Below, in pieces: positions 19,866 to 28,978 of a stretch of 64,000 bases of DNA. The notes beneath the pieces were generated by a model. That model searched no databases, was not told where the DNA came from, and saw only the letters and a program-made list of their open reading frames with translations. The first letter of the stretch is position 1. Each line of letters begins with the position of its first letter. The DNA is from an uncultured Agrobacterium sp. (GTDB lineage: Bacteria > Pseudomonadota > Alphaproteobacteria > Rhizobiales > Rhizobiaceae): assembly GCA_913777615.1 (NCBI GenBank), contig CAJYTK010000022.1, positions 248,001 to 312,000 on the forward strand, given 5' to 3'. The translations under genes were made by a program, and so were the position numbers.

Positions 19866-21176
19866 ATGATCCCGCAAGAGATCATCCGCCGCAAGCGTGA
19901 TGGCGAGACGCTGGCCGCTACCGAGATCGCAGATTTTATCGCGGCACTGTCCAACGGGTCTATTTCAGAGGGACAGGCAGCAGCCTTTGCCATGGCGGTG
20001 TTCTTTCGCGGCATGACGCGCGAGGAGACGGTTGCGCTGACACTTGCGATGCGCGACAGCGGCGATGTGCTGTCCTGGGCCGACATCGGCAAACCGATCT
20101 CGGACAAGCATTCGACCGGGGGCGTCGGAGACAATGTCTCGTTGATGCTGGCACCCATCGTGGCAGCGTGCGGGCTGGCCGTGCCGATGATATCCGGACG
20201 CGGTCTTGGTCATACCGGTGGGACGCTGGACAAGCTCGAAGCCATTCCGGGCTATGATGTGATGCCAGATGAGGCCCTGTTTCGCCACACGGTCAGGCAC
20301 GTCGGCTGCGCCATTATCGGCCAGACGGGAGATCTGGCGCCTGCCGACAAGCGGCTCTATGCCATTCGCGATGTGACGGCGACAGTCGATTCGATCCCGC
20401 TGATCACGGCCTCGATCCTCTCCAAGAAACTCGCCGCCGGGCTTGAAACGCTGGTGCTCGACGTCAAATTCGGCAGCGGCGCTTTCATGCTGAGCGCCGA
20501 AGAGGCTGAGCTACTCGCCTCCGCCCTGGTTCAGGTGGCGAATGGCGCAGGTGTCAAAACCTCGGCACTCATCACCGACATGAACGAGCCTCTGGCGGAC
20601 GCCGCCGGCAACACGCTTGAAATCATCCACTGTCTCGATTTCCTGAATGGCAGGAAAACCGGCACGCGCATTGAAACACTGATTCTCGCTTTTGCCGCGG
20701 AAATGCTGGTTCAGGGTGGCGTGGCGGCGACGCTCGCAGAGGCCGAAACAATGGCGCGTGATGCGCTCTCTTCAGGTCGCGCACTTGAACGCTTCGGGCA
20801 AATGGTGTCGGCGCTCGGCGGTCCGGTAGATTTTGTGGAGCGTCCTGAGCAGTATCTGACAACAGCCCCGCATGTCGTCCCAGTGCCCGCGCCCAAAAGC
20901 GGCTGGCTCTCAACCTGTCAGGCGCGCGATCTAGGCATGGCGGTTGTCGAACTCGGCGGCGGTCGTCGTCATCCAAGCGACAAGATCGATCATCGCGTTG
21001 GCCTGTCGGCGATTTTGCCCTTGGGAACGAAGGTGGAAGCGGGCCAGCCGATTGCCCTTGTGCATGCGGCGAGCCGCGAAGACGCCGCGCGCATTGTGGC
21101 GTCGGTGCAGCAAGCCTACACGATCTCAGAGGTGCCCGGCACATCTGCAGCCGTGATCGCCAAGCGTGTCGAGTGA
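19866..21176 (+). CDS. deoA: Thymidine phosphorylase
   Basis: A 436-residue enzyme releasing thymine and deoxyribose 1-phosphate from thymidine. Motifs include SDKHSTGGVGDNVSLMLAP (phosphate site), SGRGLGHTGGTLDKLE (family signature) and the KFGSGAFM block. It is the last gene of the nucleoside operon. No phosphopentomutase gene (deoB) or upp lies next to it. Confidence 0.95.
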   Translation: MIPQEIIRRKRDGETLAATEIADFIAALSNGSISEGQAAAFAMAVFFRGMTREETVALTLAMRDSGDVLSWADIGKPISDKHSTGGVGDNVSLMLAPIVAACGLAVPMISGRGLGHTGGTLDKLEAIPGYDVMPDEALFRHTVRHVGCAIIGQTGDLAPADKRLYAIRDVTATVDSIPLITASILSKKLAAGLETLVLDVKFGSGAFMLSAEEAELLASALVQVANGAGVKTSALITDMNEPLADAAGNTLEIIHCLDFLNGRKTGTRIETLILAFAAEMLVQGGVAATLAEAETMARDALSSGRALERFGQMVSALGGPVDFVERPEQYLTTAPHVVPVPAPKSGWLSTCQARDLGMAVVELGGGRRHPSDKIDHRVGLSAILPLGTKVEAGQPIALVHAASREDAARIVASVQQAYTISEVPGTSAAVIAKRVE

Positions 21177-21180
21177 GGCT

Positions 21181-21201
21181 GCGCGGCATCTACCGCCGCG
21201 C
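21181..21201 (+). terminator. Hairpin after deoA
   Basis: GCGCGGC (21181-21187), a 7-nt loop and GCCGCGC (21195-21201) start 4 bp after the deoA stop. There is no T run, so termination is uncertain; it may instead protect the 3' end. Confidence 0.35.
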
Positions 21202-21215
21202 GCTCGCTACTGTGA

Positions 21216-21311
21216 TTAGAGCATTTCCAGCAAAAGTTTGATCGGTTCTGCGTACCGAAACGAAGAGTTAGAGTAGTGTAGGTGAATCCGTGTTCAGCGG
21301 AACTGCTCTAA
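21216..21311. repeat. Intergenic palindromic repeat, rhizobial type, overlapping the cysK stop
   Basis: About 96 bp bounded by imperfect inverted ends TTAGAGCATTTCCAG and CGGAACTGCTCTAA. The left part (GAGCATTTCCAGCAAAAGT) matches the start of a short repeat I recall as dispersed in rhizobial genomes. The right end contains the cysK stop codon (21308-21310, minus strand). Only one copy was noticed in this window. Confidence 0.65.
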
Positions 21312-22276
21312 AGGCCAAGTCCTTCGAACAGTGCCGTGGAAAGATAGCGTTCGGCAAAGGACGGGATGATCACCACGATTGTCTTGCCAGCATTTTCTTC
21401 ACGCGCACCGATCTTGATGGCGGCGGCAAGCGCTCCACCGGATGAAATGCCCACCGGTACACCTTCCAGCCGCGCAGCAAGACGGGCTGTTTCAAAGGCA
21501 TCGTCATTGCTGACGGTGACGATCTCGTCATAAACCTTGGTATCGAGAATGGCGGGAGCAAAACCTGCCCCGATACCCTGAATCTTGTGTGGGCCGGGCG
21601 TGCCACCAGACAGCACGGGGCTGTCCGTCGGTTCGACAGCCACGACCTTGAGGTCTGGCTTGCGGCCCTTCAGCACCTGGCCGACGCCTGTGATGGTGCC
21701 GCCGGTACCGATGCCCGCGACGAAGATATCGACGCTGCCGTTGGTATCGTTCCAGATTTCCTCTGCCGTCGTCTTGCGGTGAATTTCTGGGTTGGCCGGG
21801 TTTTCAAACTGCTGCGGAATGATGGCATCGGGCAGCGTTTCGGCCAGTTCGTGCGCCTTGGCAATCGCGCCCTTCATGCCCTTTGGACCTTCGGTCAGAA
21901 CCAGTTCGGCACCCAGCAATGCGAGCATCTTGCGGCGCTCCACCGACATAGTTTCCGGCATGGTGAGAATGAGCTTGTAGCCCTTGGCGGCGGCGGCGAA
22001 GGCAAGCGCAATGCCGGTATTGCCAGACGTCGGCTCGACCAGCGTCGTCTTGCCGGGTGTGATCTTGCCCTGCGCTTCAAGCGATTCGATCATGGCAACA
22101 CCGATGCGATCCTTGACGGACGCGATGGGGTTGAAGAATTCAAGCTTTGCCAGAATCGTCGCGTGCACGCCCTTTTCGCGCGCCAGCTTGTCCAGACGCA
22201 CCAGCGGCGTGTCACCGATGGTTTCGGTGATCGAGGAATAGATCCGTCCGCGCCCGGGCTTTTTCACTTCCGACAT
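21308..22276 (-). CDS. cysK: Cysteine synthase A (O-acetylserine sulfhydrylase)
   Basis: A 322-residue PLP enzyme making cysteine from O-acetylserine and sulfide. The PLP lysine is in [11 protein letters not shown], the [11 protein letters not shown] loop binds the substrate carboxylate, and [12 protein letters not shown] binds the cofactor phosphate. AGGAG precedes the ATG at 22276. Its TAG stop lies inside the intergenic repeat at 21216-21311. Confidence 0.95.
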   Translation of the reverse strand: MSEVKKPGRGRIYSSITETIGDTPLVRLDKLAREKGVHATILAKLEFFNPIASVKDRIGVAMIESLEAQGKITPGKTTLVEPTSGNTGIALAFAAAAKGYKLILTMPETMSVERRKMLALLGAELVLTEGPKGMKGAIAKAHELAETLPDAIIPQQFENPANPEIHRKTTAEEIWNDTNGSVDIFVAGIGTGGTITGVGQVLKGRKPDLKVVAVEPTDSPVLSGGTPGPHKIQGIGAGFAPAILDTKVYDEIVTVSNDDAFETARLAARLEGVPVGISSGGALAAAIKIGAREENAGKTIVVIIPSFAERYLSTALFEGLGL

Positions 22277-22419
22277 GCCTGCTCTCCTGCCTTATATCCT
22301 CATGCAATTGCGCGCAGGATAGGGCGATCCCGGCGAGGAAGCCAGAGAACAAACGTGCTTATAGGGTGAGGTGGTTGGGATAGATCACCAATCTCAGCGC
22401 CGTGCGTGGAAGACTGTTC

Positions 22420-23037
22420 TCAACTCGTGCGCGTCGCAATCATTGCTGCCGTGCCTGCCAGAATGCCCGCCGCGGTGCGGTTGAGGATCGTCAAGGCGCT
22501 CGGACGCTTCAGCAGTGCCCGCGCTTTGGAGGCCAGCAGAATATAGGGCAGCAGCACCGCCATCAGCACGACGAAGGTAACGCCAATCAGTATCGCGTAT
22601 TCGGATACGCCGATCATACGGATATCGATAAGTGTCGGCACCAGCGCCACGTAGAAGAGCATGGTCTTGGGGTTTCCGAGCGTGATGAACAGGCCGGAGA
22701 GAAACGACATTCCGATACTGGTGCTCTTTTTCGCCTGCAAATCCTGCGGAAGAAGGCCAGCGGTCCAAAGCTTCCAGGCGATGTACAACAGATAGGCGGC
22801 ACCGGCGAATTTCAGCAGCATGAAGGCTTCCTGAAAAGTCTGCGCCACGAAGGCGAGACCCAGCACGACTGCGGTGAGGTAGACCATATCGCCGAGCACG
22901 AGACCAAGCCCCATGAAAAACGTCTCGCGAAAGCCTGAGCCAAGAGCACGGGCCACGATCGCCGTCATGCCAGGACCTGGAATGGCGGCGGCAATAAAAA
23001 GGGCCATCGCGTAGGCAAGGATTGTCGTGATCGTCAT
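22420..23037 (-). CDS. LysE/RhtB family amino-acid exporter
   Basis: A 205-residue inner-membrane protein with about six hydrophobic segments. The N-terminal AAAIPGPGMTAIVARALGSG block is the LysE/RhtB signature. The start at MTITT (23037) has AAGGGA upstream; an in-frame start at 23070 would add 11 polar residues before the first membrane segment. Substrate not predictable. It lies 65 bp downstream of dut on the same strand. Confidence 0.88.
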   Translation of the reverse strand: MTITTILAYAMALFIAAAIPGPGMTAIVARALGSGFRETFFMGLGLVLGDMVYLTAVVLGLAFVAQTFQEAFMLLKFAGAAYLLYIAWKLWTAGLLPQDLQAKKSTSIGMSFLSGLFITLGNPKTMLFYVALVPTLIDIRMIGVSEYAILIGVTFVVLMAVLLPYILLASKARALLKRPSALTILNRTAAGILAGTAAMIATRTS

Positions 23038-23102
23038 GGAGATGTCCCTTCCCGTCAGTCTTTGAGACATACTCCAGAACGCGTCGGCTCACAACGTCGT
23101 GG

Positions 23103-23573
23103 TCAGACGCCGGTAGAGCCGAAGCCGCCCGCGCCACGCTCGGTTTCACTGAATTCACTGACCTCCGTCACCGTCATCTGGGTGACCGGTGCGATGACCA
23201 TCTGGGCGATGCGCATGCCGCGCTCGATGACGAAATCCGCTTGCCCGAGATTGGCGAGGATGACCTTTACCTCGCCGCGATAATCGCTATCCACCGTGCC
23301 AGGGGAGTTGAGGCAGGTGATGCCATTCTTGATCGCCAAGCCGGAGCGCGGGCGGATCTGCGCCTCATAGCCAAAAGGTACTTCGAAGATGAAGCCGGTT
23401 GGCACCAGCGCCCGTTCACCGGGACGCAGCGTCATCGGTTCGCCTTGCGCAACGGCGGCGCGAAGGTCCATGCCTGCGGCACCTGCCGTCTCATAGGAAG
23501 GGAGCTCTATGCCGCCACCATGGGGAAGGCGAATGAGTTTCAGGCCGGGAGACTGGGCGTTTTGCGTGTTCAT
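23103..23573 (-). CDS. dut: dUTP diphosphatase
   Basis: A 156-residue trimeric dUTPase that removes dUTP and supplies dUMP for thymidylate. The five family motifs are visible: [16 protein letters not shown], the loop [14 protein letters not shown] with the catalytic Asp, RGMRIAQMV and the C-terminal arm [10 protein letters not shown]. Confidence 0.96.
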   Translation of the reverse strand: MNTQNAQSPGLKLIRLPHGGGIELPSYETAGAAGMDLRAAVAQGEPMTLRPGERALVPTGFIFEVPFGYEAQIRPRSGLAIKNGITCLNSPGTVDSDYRGEVKVILANLGQADFVIERGMRIAQMVIAPVTQMTVTEVSEFSETERGAGGFGSTGV

Positions 23574-23663
23574 GCGGCATTAGTTTGCCCTCCATGGGTC
23601 AAGGTCAATTGCAAAAGCGGGCTCGAAACGCTAGATAGCCCGCAATTCCACAGGATTTGTTAG

Positions 23664-25247
23664 ATGGCCGAAACACTTGCCGAGGCGGTCTCCCGCCGCC
23701 GCACCTTTGCTATTATCGCGCACCCGGATGCGGGTAAGACGACGCTGACCGAAAAGCTCTTGCTGTTCGGCGGTGCGATCCAGCTTGCCGGTGAAGTGAA
23801 GGCCAAGAAGGATCGCATCCAGACCCGTTCGGACTGGATGAAGATCGAGCGAGAGCGCGGCATCTCGGTCGTGACCTCGGTCATGACCTTCGAATATAAC
23901 GACCGCGTCTTCAATATTCTCGACACGCCAGGCCACGAAGACTTCGCCGACGACACCTATCGCACGCTGACAGCCGTCGATGCTGCCATCATGGTGATCG
24001 ACGCCGCCAAGGGTATCGAGCCGCGGACCCTGAAGCTCTTCGAAGTTTGCCGCATGCGCGACATTCCGATCATCACCTTCATCAACAAGATGGACCGCGA
24101 AAGCCGCGACGCTTTCGAAATCCTCGATGAGGTGGAAGAGAAGCTGGCGCTCGATACCGCGCCGATCACTTGGCCTGTCGGACGCTCCAAGACCTTTTGC
24201 GGCGCCTACAATCTTGCCGAGAACACCTTCCGCGGCAACGATACACAGGTCGACGGCCTGCCCGTCAACGGCCCGCAGGCCGTAGCTGATCGCCTGCCGG
24301 AGAACGAGCGTGACGCCTTTATCGAGGAAACGGAACTGGCCATGGAGGCCTGCCGTCCCTTCGACCGTCAGGCGTTTCTCGAAGGCCATATGACGCCGGT
24401 TTTCTTCGGCTCGGCGCTTCGCAATTTCGGTGTGCGCGATCTGATCAACGCGCTTGGCGATTTCGCCCCGCCGCCACGTGACCAGGTGGCCGATACCCGC
24501 CTCGTCCATGCCGCTGAAGAAAAGATGACGGCCTTCGTCTTCAAGATCCAGGCCAATATGGACCCGAACCACCGCGACCGCATCGCCTTTGCCCGCATCT
24601 GCTCCGGCAAGCTGGAGCGCGGCATGAAGGCGCGCCTTGCCCGCACCGGCAAGCAGATGGGCCTCACCGCGCCGCAATTCTTCTTCGCCTCGCAACGCCA
24701 GTTGGCGGACACGGCCTATGCCGGTGATGTGGTCGGCATTCCCAACCACGGCACGCTGCGCATCGGCGATACGCTGACTGAAGGCGAAAATTTGGTCTTC
24801 CAGGGCGTGCCGAACTTCTCGCCGGAAATTCTGCGCCGTGTCCGGCTTGAGGATGCGATGAAGGCGAAGAAGCTGAAGGAGGCGCTGCAGCAGATGGCCG
24901 AAGAAGGCGTCGTGCAGCTGTTTTCGCCCGAAGACGGTTCGCCAGCCATCGTCGGCGTCGTCGGTGCGCTGCAGCTCGATGTGTTGAAGGAACGGCTGAT
25001 GGGCGAATATGGCCTGCCGGTGTCCTTCGAGATGTCGCGCTTCTCCGTCTGCCGCTGGATTTCGTCCGATCAGCCCGCCGAGTTCGAGAAGTTCTTGAAC
25101 GTCAAACGCGGCGATATCGCCCGCGACCTCGACGGCGATCCGGTGTTTCTGGCGCAGGATGCCTTTTCGCTGCGCTATGAGGCCGAGCGTTTCCCGGCGA
25201 TCAAGATGGTCGCCATCAAGGAATATCACGTCGCCAAGGCGGCGTGA
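23664..25247 (+). CDS. prfC: Peptide chain release factor 3
   Basis: A 527-residue translational GTPase that recycles RF1/RF2 after termination. G1 AHPDAGKTTL, G2 RERGISV, G3 DTPGHEDF and G4 NKMD are intact, and the length matches RF3 rather than EF-G. Divergent from dut with a 90-bp gap. Confidence 0.96.
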   Translation: MAETLAEAVSRRRTFAIIAHPDAGKTTLTEKLLLFGGAIQLAGEVKAKKDRIQTRSDWMKIERERGISVVTSVMTFEYNDRVFNILDTPGHEDFADDTYRTLTAVDAAIMVIDAAKGIEPRTLKLFEVCRMRDIPIITFINKMDRESRDAFEILDEVEEKLALDTAPITWPVGRSKTFCGAYNLAENTFRGNDTQVDGLPVNGPQAVADRLPENERDAFIEETELAMEACRPFDRQAFLEGHMTPVFFGSALRNFGVRDLINALGDFAPPPRDQVADTRLVHAAEEKMTAFVFKIQANMDPNHRDRIAFARICSGKLERGMKARLARTGKQMGLTAPQFFFASQRQLADTAYAGDVVGIPNHGTLRIGDTLTEGENLVFQGVPNFSPEILRRVRLEDAMKAKKLKEALQQMAEEGVVQLFSPEDGSPAIVGVVGALQLDVLKERLMGEYGLPVSFEMSRFSVCRWISSDQPAEFEKFLNVKRGDIARDLDGDPVFLAQDAFSLRYEAERFPAIKMVAIKEYHVAKAA

Positions 25248-25306
25248 TTGCACTTTGCCTACTGACCGCTTAGTTTCCCGATTAAACGGGAAACTGGTCT
25301 TTGCGC

Positions 25307-26512
25307 ATGGCTCTGTCGAACAAGCATATTCTGCTCATCATCTCCGGCGGCATTGCCGCCTATAAGAGCCTCGATCTGATCCGCCGCCTGAAAGAGCGCG
25401 GCGCGACGGTGACGCCGGTGATGACCAGGGGCGCGCAGGAATTCGTCACGCCGCTTGCCGTCGGGGCGCTGTCCGCCACGCATGTGTTTACCGAACTTTT
25501 TTCCCGCCAGGATGAGCAGGATGTCGGCCATATCAGGCTGGCGCGCGGCTGCGACCTCGTTGTGGTGGCACCCGCGACTGCCGATCTTCTGGCGAAGATG
25601 GCAAACGGGCTGGCGGACGATCTGGCGTCCACCGTTTTGCTGGCGACCGATCGTCCCGTGCTAGTGGCGCCTGCAATGAACCCGAAAATGTGGGAGGCCA
25701 AGGCCACCAAGCGGAACATCGCAACGCTGAAAGGCGATGGCATCAGCTTTATCGGCCCGATGGCGGGCGAAATGGCGGAAAAGGGTGAAGCCGGTGTGGG
25801 ACGCATGGCCGAGCCATTGCAGATCGCGGAGGCCGTCGAGCAGATGCTGGACGACGCACCAAAGCCGCTCAGGGGCAAAACGGCTATCGTTACCTCCGGT
25901 CCGACGCATGAGCCAATCGATCCTGTACGATATATCGCCAACCGTTCATCCGGCCAGCAGGGCCACGCCATTGCCTCCGCTCTTGCCAAGCTTGGCGCGG
26001 ATGTCACGCTCGTCTCCGGTCCGGTGACGATCCCCGATCCGGCGGGTGTGAACACCATCCATGTGGAACGCGCCGCCGAAATGCGCGACGCCGTGCTTGG
26101 CAAGCTGCCCTCTGATATCGCCGTCTTCGTCGCCGCGGTTGCGGATTGGCGGGTGGCGAGTTCTTCGGACCAGAAGATCAAGAAACAGCCGGGTGACGCG
26201 CCGCCTGCGCTGCAACTGACCGAAAACCCGGACATTCTCAAAACCGTCGGCCATCACGAAAAGCGGCCCAAGCTGGTGATCGGCTTTGCGGCGGAAACGC
26301 AGAATGTCGAGGAGAATGGTCGCGCCAAGCTTCAGCGCAAGGGTGCCGACATGATCGTTGCCAATGATGTCTCGCCTGAAACCGGCATCATGGGCGGAGG
26401 CCGCAATCAGGTGAAGATCATCTCCGACAGCGGCGTCGATGCCTGGCCCGATCTCTCAAAGGCGGAGGTTGCCGAAAGGCTGGCGACGCTGATCGCGGAA
26501 CGGCTACAATGA
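25307..26512 (+). CDS. coaBC: Bifunctional phosphopantothenoylcysteine decarboxylase / phosphopantothenate-cysteine ligase
   Basis: A 401-residue fusion for two steps of coenzyme A synthesis. The N-terminal CoaC flavoprotein half has SGGIAAYKSLDLIRRL and the PAMNPKMW motif; the C-terminal CoaB half has GPTHEPIDPVRYIANRSSG and AAVADWR. ATG 25307 is used (an in-frame TTG lies 6 bp earlier). The stop overlaps the next gene's start (ATGA). Confidence 0.95.
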   Translation: MALSNKHILLIISGGIAAYKSLDLIRRLKERGATVTPVMTRGAQEFVTPLAVGALSATHVFTELFSRQDEQDVGHIRLARGCDLVVVAPATADLLAKMANGLADDLASTVLLATDRPVLVAPAMNPKMWEAKATKRNIATLKGDGISFIGPMAGEMAEKGEAGVGRMAEPLQIAEAVEQMLDDAPKPLRGKTAIVTSGPTHEPIDPVRYIANRSSGQQGHAIASALAKLGADVTLVSGPVTIPDPAGVNTIHVERAAEMRDAVLGKLPSDIAVFVAAVADWRVASSSDQKIKKQPGDAPPALQLTENPDILKTVGHHEKRPKLVIGFAAETQNVEENGRAKLQRKGADMIVANDVSPETGIMGGGRNQVKIISDSGVDAWPDLSKAEVAERLATLIAERLQ

Positions 26513-26871
26513 GCCTCTTCGAGCGAAAGACGTTCGATGCAATGCTTGGCGCCTGGCCGGGCGTGAACTTTGTCGATCAATGGGATTCGCATGTTGCCAA
26601 GGTCGGCGACAAGGTGTTTGCGGTTCTTGGCGAGCGGGATGACTGGCGGCTTGTCGTCAAATGCTCGGAAGAAAGTTTCGAAATCCTCACATCGCTGGAA
26701 GGCATTGCCCAGGCACCCTATTTCGCCAAACGCAAATGGGTGTCGATCAGCGATCATTCTCCGCTGGAAGGCGAAGAGCTGGAGCACTACGTCCGCCGCT
26801 CCTACGAACTCGTGGCGGCGGGGCTAACGAAGAAGCTGCGGGCGGAACTCGGTATCGTTCTGGAGACGTGA
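26509..26871 (+). CDS. MmcQ/YjbR family protein
   Basis: A 120-residue protein with the YjbR fold (DNA-binding-like, CyaY-like). Recognisable are the N-terminal helix with FDAMLGAWPG, the KVFAVLGERDDW strand pair and the RKWVSI/SYELVAAGLTKK C-terminal segment. Biological role is not established for the family. It overlaps coaBC by 4 bp and is probably translated with it. Confidence 0.8.
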   Translation: MSLFERKTFDAMLGAWPGVNFVDQWDSHVAKVGDKVFAVLGERDDWRLVVKCSEESFEILTSLEGIAQAPYFAKRKWVSISDHSPLEGEELEHYVRRSYELVAAGLTKKLRAELGIVLET

Positions 26872-26962
26872 GGGCAAAGGACGCGCGCGACCACGCCCCT
26901 TCTCAGACGTTATCCTCGCCCTATAGGCGAGGATCCACGGCAACAACTGAGGCTCTCAGCTC

Positions 26963-27364
26963 TTACGCGCCAACCTGCGCGATCCAGTCATTAAGATTGT
27001 AGTAATTGGTCACCCGCGCGACCTTGCCATCCTTCAACTCGAAGAAGGCACCGGCTGGCAGGACATAGGTCTGGCCATTGGCTTGCGGCAAGCCTTCATC
27101 GGACTTGAGATACTCGCCGTTGACGATGAACTCCGCGGAAGCGCGCTTGCCGTCTTCGCTCGCCATGATCACCATGTCGGTGAGGTTTTCCTTATAGCAG
27201 CGGTTCATGTGCTGCATGAATTTGGCGAAGATGTCCTTTCCGACCTGCCGCTCGCCCTGATTGATGTCATGCACCACATCGTCGGTCAGAAGCGCCAGAA
27301 AGGCATCCATATCCTGGCGGTTGAAGGCATCGTAATAGGCGCGTATGGTTTCGAGTGCGGACAT
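26963..27364 (-). CDS. SnoaL/NTF2-like protein
   Basis: A 133-residue single-domain alpha+beta barrel protein of the ketosteroid-isomerase-like superfamily. It starts MSALETIRAYYDAFNRQDMD, followed by LLTDDVVHDINQGERQ and a FFELKDGKVARVTNYYNLNDW ending typical of SnoaL-type members. No diagnostic catalytic residue assignment was possible. It is divergent from the GNAT gene with a 65-bp gap. Function unknown. Confidence 0.78.
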   Translation of the reverse strand: MSALETIRAYYDAFNRQDMDAFLALLTDDVVHDINQGERQVGKDIFAKFMQHMNRCYKENLTDMVIMASEDGKRASAEFIVNGEYLKSDEGLPQANGQTYVLPAGAFFELKDGKVARVTNYYNLNDWIAQVGA

Positions 27365-27429
27365 GATCCAATCTCCGTGTTCAAGGCTTGCACAGCTTTT
27401 CCCTGACGGTATAACCAAGGAAAATCCAT

Positions 27430-28038
27430 GTGAACATGCCCATGACCGTCGAAATCCGTTCCCTTTCCGGCATTGATGCTGCACCGTTCTTCGACGATCT
27501 GTCGCGGCTGCGTATCACCGTCTTTCGCGCCTTTCCGTACCTCTATGACGGATCGTTCGATTATGAGCACACCTATCTCTCGACCTATGCGAAAGCCGAG
27601 GGTGCCGTATTCGTGCTCGCGATCGATGGCGACAAAATCGTGGGCATGTCGACGGGCATGCCGATGATGGCGGAAACGGATGAGGTGACGACACCCTTCA
27701 TCAATGCCGGATACGAGCTTGAGCAAATCTTCTATTTCGGCGAGAGCGTGCTTTTGCCTGAATATCGTGGCCATGGCCTGGGTGTGCGCTTCTTCGAGGA
27801 ACGGGAAGCGCATGCGAAGCGCCTTGGCGGTTTCGACTGGTGCACCTTCTGCGCCGTCGAGCGTCCGGCTGACCATCCCCGCCGTCCCGCCGACTACGTG
27901 CCGCTGAACGACTTTTGGGCAAAGCGTGGCTACACACACCACCCGGAGCTTCGCACCAGTTTCACATGGCAGGATCTGGATGAAGATGAGCAGAGCGCAA
28001 AGCCTCTATCCTTCTGGACGAATAGGATCGCTGAATGA
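27430..28038 (+). CDS. GNAT family N-acetyltransferase
   Basis: A 202-residue acetyltransferase-like protein. The acetyl-CoA-binding region is VLLPEYRGHGLGVRFFEERE (Q/RxxGxG/A type). GTG 27430 is used because AAGGA lies 8 bp upstream; ATGs at 27436 and 27442 are alternatives. The stop overlaps the start of the nitrilase-family gene (ATGA); this GNAT-amidohydrolase pairing suggests a shared pathway, but the substrate is unknown. Confidence 0.85.
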   Translation: MNMPMTVEIRSLSGIDAAPFFDDLSRLRITVFRAFPYLYDGSFDYEHTYLSTYAKAEGAVFVLAIDGDKIVGMSTGMPMMAETDEVTTPFINAGYELEQIFYFGESVLLPEYRGHGLGVRFFEEREAHAKRLGGFDWCTFCAVERPADHPRRPADYVPLNDFWAKRGYTHHPELRTSFTWQDLDEDEQSAKPLSFWTNRIAE

Positions 28039-28904
28039 CCCGGCTTGCCGCCTGCCAGTACGCCATGGAGCTGATCGAAACCTGGGAGGACTATGCCCGG
28101 CATCTAAGCTCCATCGTTGCGGAGGCCAAGCAAAAGGGCGCGGAACTCCTTCTGCTGCCGGAATATTCCGCCATGGTGCTGACCGGGCAATTGGCCCCGG
28201 ATATCCGCTCCGATCTGCACGGCTCGATCGAGGCGATGCAAAGCCTGATCCCGCCCTGGGTGGAACTCTGCGAAGAGCTGGCGCGGCAGCATCAGATTCT
28301 TTTTCAGCCGGGCAGCGCGCCGGTGAAGGATGCCGATGGCAAGTTCCGCAACCGCGCCTGGTTGTTTGGGCCTGACGGACTGATCGGTTATCAGGACAAG
28401 CAGATCATGACGCGCTTCGAGCGCGAGCAATGGTTCATCGATGCAGGCGTGGAAGGTCTCAAAGCCTTTGAGACCAGCATCGGCAAGCTCGGTATCCTGA
28501 TCTGCTACGATAATGAGTTCCCAATGCTGGGCCGCAGGCTGGCCGAAATGGGCGTGGAGCTGGTTCTGGCGCCAAGCTGCACGGACACGCTGGCAGGCTC
28601 CTATCGTGTAAGGATCGGCGCGCAGGCGCGAGCGCTGGAAAACCAGTTTGCGGTCTTATCCTCCCCCACCGCCGGGGAAGCGCCGTGGTCGCCAGCGGTT
28701 GATGAAAATCGCGGACGCGCGGCACTTTACGTGCCTTCCGACTATGGCATGCCCGCCAATGGCATCGTGGCGGAAAGCGACAGCGACGCGGTGAGCGAGA
28801 GCACGCTTCTCATCGTCGATATCGACCTTGCTGATGTGGCGCGTCTGCGCACCGAGGGACAGGTTGCGACGCGGCGTGACTGGAGCGAGCAGTTCCCCGG
28901 CTGA
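28035..28904 (+). CDS. Carbon-nitrogen hydrolase (nitrilase superfamily)
   Basis: A 289-residue amidase-like enzyme. The catalytic triad is present: Glu43 in LLPEYSAM, Lys122 in GYQDKQIM and Cys157 in ILICYDNEFP. The motifs fit aliphatic amidase or N-carbamoyl-hydrolase branches rather than true nitrilases. It is translationally coupled to the GNAT gene upstream. Confidence 0.9.
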   Translation: MTRLAACQYAMELIETWEDYARHLSSIVAEAKQKGAELLLLPEYSAMVLTGQLAPDIRSDLHGSIEAMQSLIPPWVELCEELARQHQILFQPGSAPVKDADGKFRNRAWLFGPDGLIGYQDKQIMTRFEREQWFIDAGVEGLKAFETSIGKLGILICYDNEFPMLGRRLAEMGVELVLAPSCTDTLAGSYRVRIGAQARALENQFAVLSSPTAGEAPWSPAVDENRGRAALYVPSDYGMPANGIVAESDSDAVSESTLLIVDIDLADVARLRTEGQVATRRDWSEQFPG

Positions 28905-28978
28905 AAAGCCGATTTCGCCGCCTCTTGCCACCATAGAACAGCTTCCATTTGCCCGCGAAACCCTCTATAGCGCGGGGC

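Noticed and set aside
23631-25253. A 540-codon frame opposite prfC
   Set aside because: Shadow of a well-supported translational GTPase; no family motif.
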